NCBI GenBank assembly: GCA_016787565.1
Contig: JAEUUG010000009.1
Coordinates: 186,001-250,000, forward strand
Length of the DNA: 64,000 nucleotides
Origin: Cyclobacteriaceae bacterium
GTDB taxonomy: Bacteria > Bacteroidota > Bacteroidia > Cytophagales > Cyclobacteriaceae
Reading direction: 5' to 3'
Shown here: in pieces, positions 61,088 to 64,000 of the stretch
How the letters are laid out: each line of letters starts with the position of its first letter
Position numbering within the stretch: position 1 is the first letter of the stretch
Notes under the pieces: generated by a model
The model's input: only the letters and a program-made list of their open reading frames with translations
The model's database searches: none
What the model was told of the DNA's origin: nothing
Position numbers and translations under genes: made by a program

Positions 61088-61116
61088 TTTGCCCCTCAAA
61101 AGAATAGTTATATTTG
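61088..61116 (+). promoter_or_regulatory. Bacteroidota-type promoter for the DUF2911 gene
   Basis: TTTG (61088-61091) and TATATTTG (61109-61116) are 17 bp apart, an exact match to both boxes of the Bacteroidota consensus. The ATG at 61153 follows about 30 bp after the expected start of transcription. Confidence 0.6.
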
Positions 61117-61152
61117 CGGCCTAAGTTGTCAAACAAACCACCAAAATTCAAT

Positions 61153-62010
61153 ATGAAAATGAAAAAAACACTTTTCGTTGCAGCACTTGCCTTCCTGTGC
61201 ATTGCTGCTACAGCACAAGTTCAAACACCCTCCGCCAGTCCGGCAGGTTCTGTTTCCACTACCGTGGGACTGACCGATGTTAAAATTGATTATTTCCGTC
61301 CTCGTGTTAAAGGCAGAAAAATTTTCGGAGCTGAACCTTCCGTATTGATTCCTTACGGGCAAATCTGGAGAACAGGCGCCAACAGTGGAACAAAAATCAG
61401 TTTCTCCGATGATGTAGTTGTAGAAGGTATTGCTGTGCCAAAAGGTGAATACCTGATCTTCTCCTGGCCCGGTGCTACTGAGTGGACAATCTCCTTATAC
61501 AAGGATACTTCACTAGGCGGAAATACCGGTGGCTACGACAAAACAAAAGAGGCTGCTAATTTTAAAGTGAAGTCAGAAAAACTTACTGAAAAAGTAGAGA
61601 CCCTTACGTTCAACATTGGTGACATCTCGGATGACAGCAAGAGCGCAAAGGTTCAAATGGCCTGGGAAAACACTTCGGTTAAATTTTCATTCAAGGCTGA
61701 TTATGATGCCAAAGTAATGAAGTCTATTGAAGCCAACACGCAGGTAAATCCCAATAATTACTTTTCTGCAGCCGTCTATTATTTAGAAAATGGAAAAGAC
61801 CTGAAGCAGGCATTGGAATGGGTGAACAAAGCTGTTGATGCTAACCCCACAGCATTCTGGATTTTATACCAAAAAGCCCGAATACAAAAAGGTTTAGGTG
61901 ACAAAGCCGGTGCACTCGCTACAGCCAATGCTTCGTTAGCTGCATCCAAAGAAGCTAAGAATCGCGACTACCAAATGATGAATGAAGAATTAATCAAGTC
62001 GCTGAAGTAA
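61153..62010 (+). CDS. DUF2911 family secreted protein with C-terminal TPR-like region
   Basis: A 285-residue exported protein. The ATG at 61153 gives signal KKTLFVAALAFLCIAATAQ; an upstream in-frame ATG at 61114 adds 13 residues and lies inside the predicted promoter. The DUF2911 domain (about 25-180) has VSTTVGLTDVKIDYFRPRVKGRKIFG, YGQIWRTGANSGTKISFSDDV and GEYLIFSWPGATEWTISLYKD. The last 100 residues are helical and TPR-like (AVYYLENGKDLKQALEWVNK). The domain has no assigned function. Ends at a strong terminator. Confidence 0.9.
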   Translation: MKMKKTLFVAALAFLCIAATAQVQTPSASPAGSVSTTVGLTDVKIDYFRPRVKGRKIFGAEPSVLIPYGQIWRTGANSGTKISFSDDVVVEGIAVPKGEYLIFSWPGATEWTISLYKDTSLGGNTGGYDKTKEAANFKVKSEKLTEKVETLTFNIGDISDDSKSAKVQMAWENTSVKFSFKADYDAKVMKSIEANTQVNPNNYFSAAVYYLENGKDLKQALEWVNKAVDANPTAFWILYQKARIQKGLGDKAGALATANASLAASKEAKNRDYQMMNEELIKSLK

Positions 62011-62030
62011 TTTCTGTTTACTTCATAAAA

Positions 62031-62066
62031 CAAAAAATGCCATCCGCACGCGGATGGCATTTTTTG
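62031..62066. terminator. Bidirectional intrinsic terminator
   Basis: A perfect 16-bp stem: CAAAAAATGCCATCCG (62031-62046), loop CACG, CGGATGGCATTTTTTG (62051-62066). It serves the DUF2911 gene and the convergent M16 peptidase gene. Confidence 0.93.
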
Positions 62067-62091
62067 TTGCCTCTTCTGAATGATTCTTACC

Positions 62092-64000
62092 TTATTGAAG
62101 CTTATTCCCATTCACATCCAATTCAATAACCTCATAACCTAGTCGCTGCAATCCGGGAAGAATAGCAGTCTTGTCACCCACAAGTAGAATATTCATTTTA
62201 CCAGGATTGATCCATTTTGAAGCCAGTGCATTGATTTCAGCTTTGGTAATGGTGTTGACAATTTTACTTTGCTGATCAACAAAATCCGATGGCAAATCAT
62301 ACTCCAGAATTTGGCCGATAAAGCCAGCCTTTTGAAAACCTGTTTCATAGCGCAAGGCATCACGCTGACCGATGGCACTGCGCATGAAGGTTAGTTCAGC
62401 GTCTGTTATGCCGGCCTTCGCGTATTGTGTCAGTTCATTCATCACTTCAACCAAAGCGCTGTCGGTGGCAGCAGCTTTTATTCCGGAACTGAAGCTGAAC
62501 CATCCGGTGTATTTGTCGCCTGTAAATCCACAACGTGCACCGTAGGTCCATCCCTTGTCCTCGCGCAGGTTCAGGTTAACCCGGCTGTTGAAGGCACCAC
62601 CAAGTGCGTAGTTCATCAACCCAGACTTATAATATTCACCCGTTGCGTCATATTTTAAATTGGTTACGTTACCAACCCGGAATTCCGTTTGTGCAGCCTT
62701 GGGAACATCTACGAGGTAGATTTTCGTTTTATCTACAACCGGAGCGGCTGCGAGTACCGGCAACTTTACTTCCTTGTTGGGAAGTTTCTGGAGGAACTCC
62801 AGCTTTCCGATTACTTCATTTTGGGTTACATCACCTACCACAATAATATTCAAACCGCGAGAAGTAATGTATTGATTATAGTAGGATTCGACATCGTTTA
62901 GTGAAAGATTCTTAACGCTGAATTCTGTACCAATTTCATTCAGGCCAAGAATATTTCCTTTACCATAACTGAGCACACCGGCTACATCGGTGGCAACTAC
63001 TGCTGGTTGTGACTTACGTAGTTTGAATGATTCCAACGATTGTTTCTGAATGCGCGTAAAGGCATCTTGCGTAAAGCGAGGCCGAAGCATGCGCTCCTCC
63101 AATAACACCAGTGTTTTGTCGAAGTTCTTCTTCAGCGTTTGAACTGAGACAGTAATTCCATCAAAACCACTACTGATGGATATTGAACTTCCTAACTTCT
63201 GCAATTCAATTTGCATTTGTTCTGCAGAGAAGTTTTTAGTGTCTTCGTTCATCATAGCGGCAAACATCCGGGCCAATCCGAGTTTTGATGTATCATTGGC
63301 CTGCAAGACATGACCACCCGGAATTTTAATAGAGAGCGTAACGATTGGAAGTTCTCTGCTCTCCGTGCCAATCAAACTAACACCATTATCGAGTGTCTTC
63401 TTCCAGAAAGCCGGAACTTTTACGACAGGGTTTGCACCATTACCGGGTATTTTGCTTCGATCAAAACTATCCTTTGGCTTATTGTATTTTAGTCCGGCAT
63501 AACCGTAATCCGGTGCAGCATATTTTGATTCATCAACTTTATAATTCTCCGGTGCAACTAGGTTATCCTCCTTGCCTTTCGTAACGACACTGACAATAAC
63601 CGCGGGCTTATTCTTAATGTATTGGTTGTAAACCCGAAGTACATCCTGCTTCGTAACCTTGTTATACATATCCAATAATTTACCAATCATGTTGGCATCG
63701 CCCGCCAGCGTTTGAAACTGGGCTAGCTGAAATACTTTTCCGGATACACTTTGCAGACCGTAAACGGTTTGCGCTTCGAAACTACCTTTGAACTTCGCAA
63801 TGTCATCATCGGTGATGCCGCGTGCTTCAAACGAATCCAATGCTGCATCAATATGTTTTTTCAGATCTGCCAGCGTAACACCCGGAGAAGGTGTTGCCCG
63901 GAACGTAAATTCACCCGACAATTCGGACAGGGAGCTAAAAGCCGCAGCATTCAAAGCTTTTTGTGGCTTTTCAATATGTTGATAAAAAGCAGAACTCTTT
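62092..64000 (-). CDS. M16 family (insulinase-like) zinc peptidase, 5' end outside window
   Basis: An open frame runs from the right edge to the stop at 62092, about 636 codons, so the N-terminal part, with the expected HxxEH zinc motif, is missing. The portion seen holds the end of the first M16 half (with the sequence KALNAAAFSSLSELSGEFTF and a helix-rich C-terminal region), a linker, and the second half (KTLDNGVSLIGTESRELPIVT, then SSISISSGFDGITVSVQ) with a substrate-binding Arg/Tyr pair in NLREDKGWTYGARCGF. This two-half build is that of periplasmic M16 peptidases of about 900 residues. The apparent start at 63954 is not the true one. Confidence 0.9.
   Translation of the reverse strand, partial: KSSAFYQHIEKPQKALNAAAFSSLSELSGEFTFRATPSPGVTLADLKKHIDAALDSFEARGITDDDIAKFKGSFEAQTVYGLQSVSGKVFQLAQFQTLAGDANMIGKLLDMYNKVTKQDVLRVYNQYIKNKPAVIVSVVTKGKEDNLVAPENYKVDESKYAAPDYGYAGLKYNKPKDSFDRSKIPGNGANPVVKVPAFWKKTLDNGVSLIGTESRELPIVTLSIKIPGGHVLQANDTSKLGLARMFAAMMNEDTKNFSAEQMQIELQKLGSSISISSGFDGITVSVQTLKKNFDKTLVLLEERMLRPRFTQDAFTRIQKQSLESFKLRKSQPAVVATDVAGVLSYGKGNILGLNEIGTEFSVKNLSLNDVESYYNQYITSRGLNIIVVGDVTQNEVIGKLEFLQKLPNKEVKLPVLAAAPVVDKTKIYLVDVPKAAQTEFRVGNVTNLKYDATGEYYKSGLMNYALGGAFNSRVNLNLREDKGWTYGARCGFTGDKYTGWFSFSSGIKAAATDSALVEVMNELTQYAKAGITDAELTFMRSAIGQRDALRYETGFQKAGFIGQILEYDLPSDFVDQQSKIVNTITKAEINALASKWINPGKMNILLVGDKTAILPGLQRLGYEVIELDVNGNKLQ

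Overview
The window reads as chromosomal DNA of a Bacteroidota member, most likely order Cytophagales. Signs are a secreted subtilase with a type IX secretion C-terminal domain, many small OMP_b-brl outer-membrane barrels, LytS/LytTR signalling, DUF1080/DUF2911/DUF4184 families, an OMP_b-brl_3 (TonB-receptor-like) remnant, and promoter-like sites matching the Bacteroidota pattern TTTG then TAnnTTTG rather than E. coli boxes. Base composition looks moderate (roughly 40-45% G+C by eye). I see no phage, insertion sequence, CRISPR array or rRNA; one tRNA (Asp) is present. Gene density is high, on both strands.

Layout. 1-4.6 kb (minus): COG3014 and LpoB-like lipoproteins, rpe, a T9SS-secreted subtilase and a lipoprotein. 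4.7-5.2 kb (plus): a TrpF-fold protein that has lost its catalytic residues. 5.3-17.6 kb (minus): an MFS transporter/DUF4184/LigD operon, a histone-deacetylase-family enzyme, a His-rich lipoprotein, an ABCG-type ABC transporter, the C-terminal processing protease and a zinc-ribbon membrane protein. 17.6-18.5 kb: an AT-rich gap with two near-identical palindromic operators in front of two translationally coupled small genes of unknown function. 18.5-23.3 kb: a MazG-like pyrophosphohydrolase, a small membrane protein, beta-carbonic anhydrase plus SulP transporter (probable bicarbonate uptake), and tyrS. 23.3-30.5 kb (minus): three tandem beta-barrels, a patatin/hutU pair, an MBL hydrolase and accA.

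30.7-39.4 kb: a DUF1080 protein, a PepSY-like secreted protein, then an overlapping three-gene unit of a LytS-type pseudokinase, an intact LytS-type kinase and a LytTR regulator, followed at once by the remnant of an internally deleted outer-membrane receptor; then a barrel, a PAS histidine kinase and small envelope proteins. 39.6-44 kb (minus): tRNA-Asp and a gene set of exported TPR-caspase, outer-membrane barrel, second exported TPR-caspase and a small conserved protein. 44-54.3 kb: a 56-residue lipoprotein, TetR regulator, gamma-glutamyltransferase, TPR protein, S9 peptidase and an AsmA-like protein. 54.4-64 kb: a lipid-A/glycan modification operon (GT2, LAB_N, ArnT-like), envelope proteins including an OmpA/PD40 protein, DNA-3-methyladenine glycosylase, DUF2911, and an M16 peptidase that runs off the right edge.

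The best candidates for undescribed biology are the caspase-barrel-caspase set (39.8-44 kb), the twin-operator two-gene unit (17.9-18.5 kb) and the kinase/pseudokinase unit with its broken receptor (32.7-36.4 kb). Functions are judged from recognisable motifs only; no database search was possible. Residue numbers were counted by hand from the stated start unless noted and may be off by one or two.
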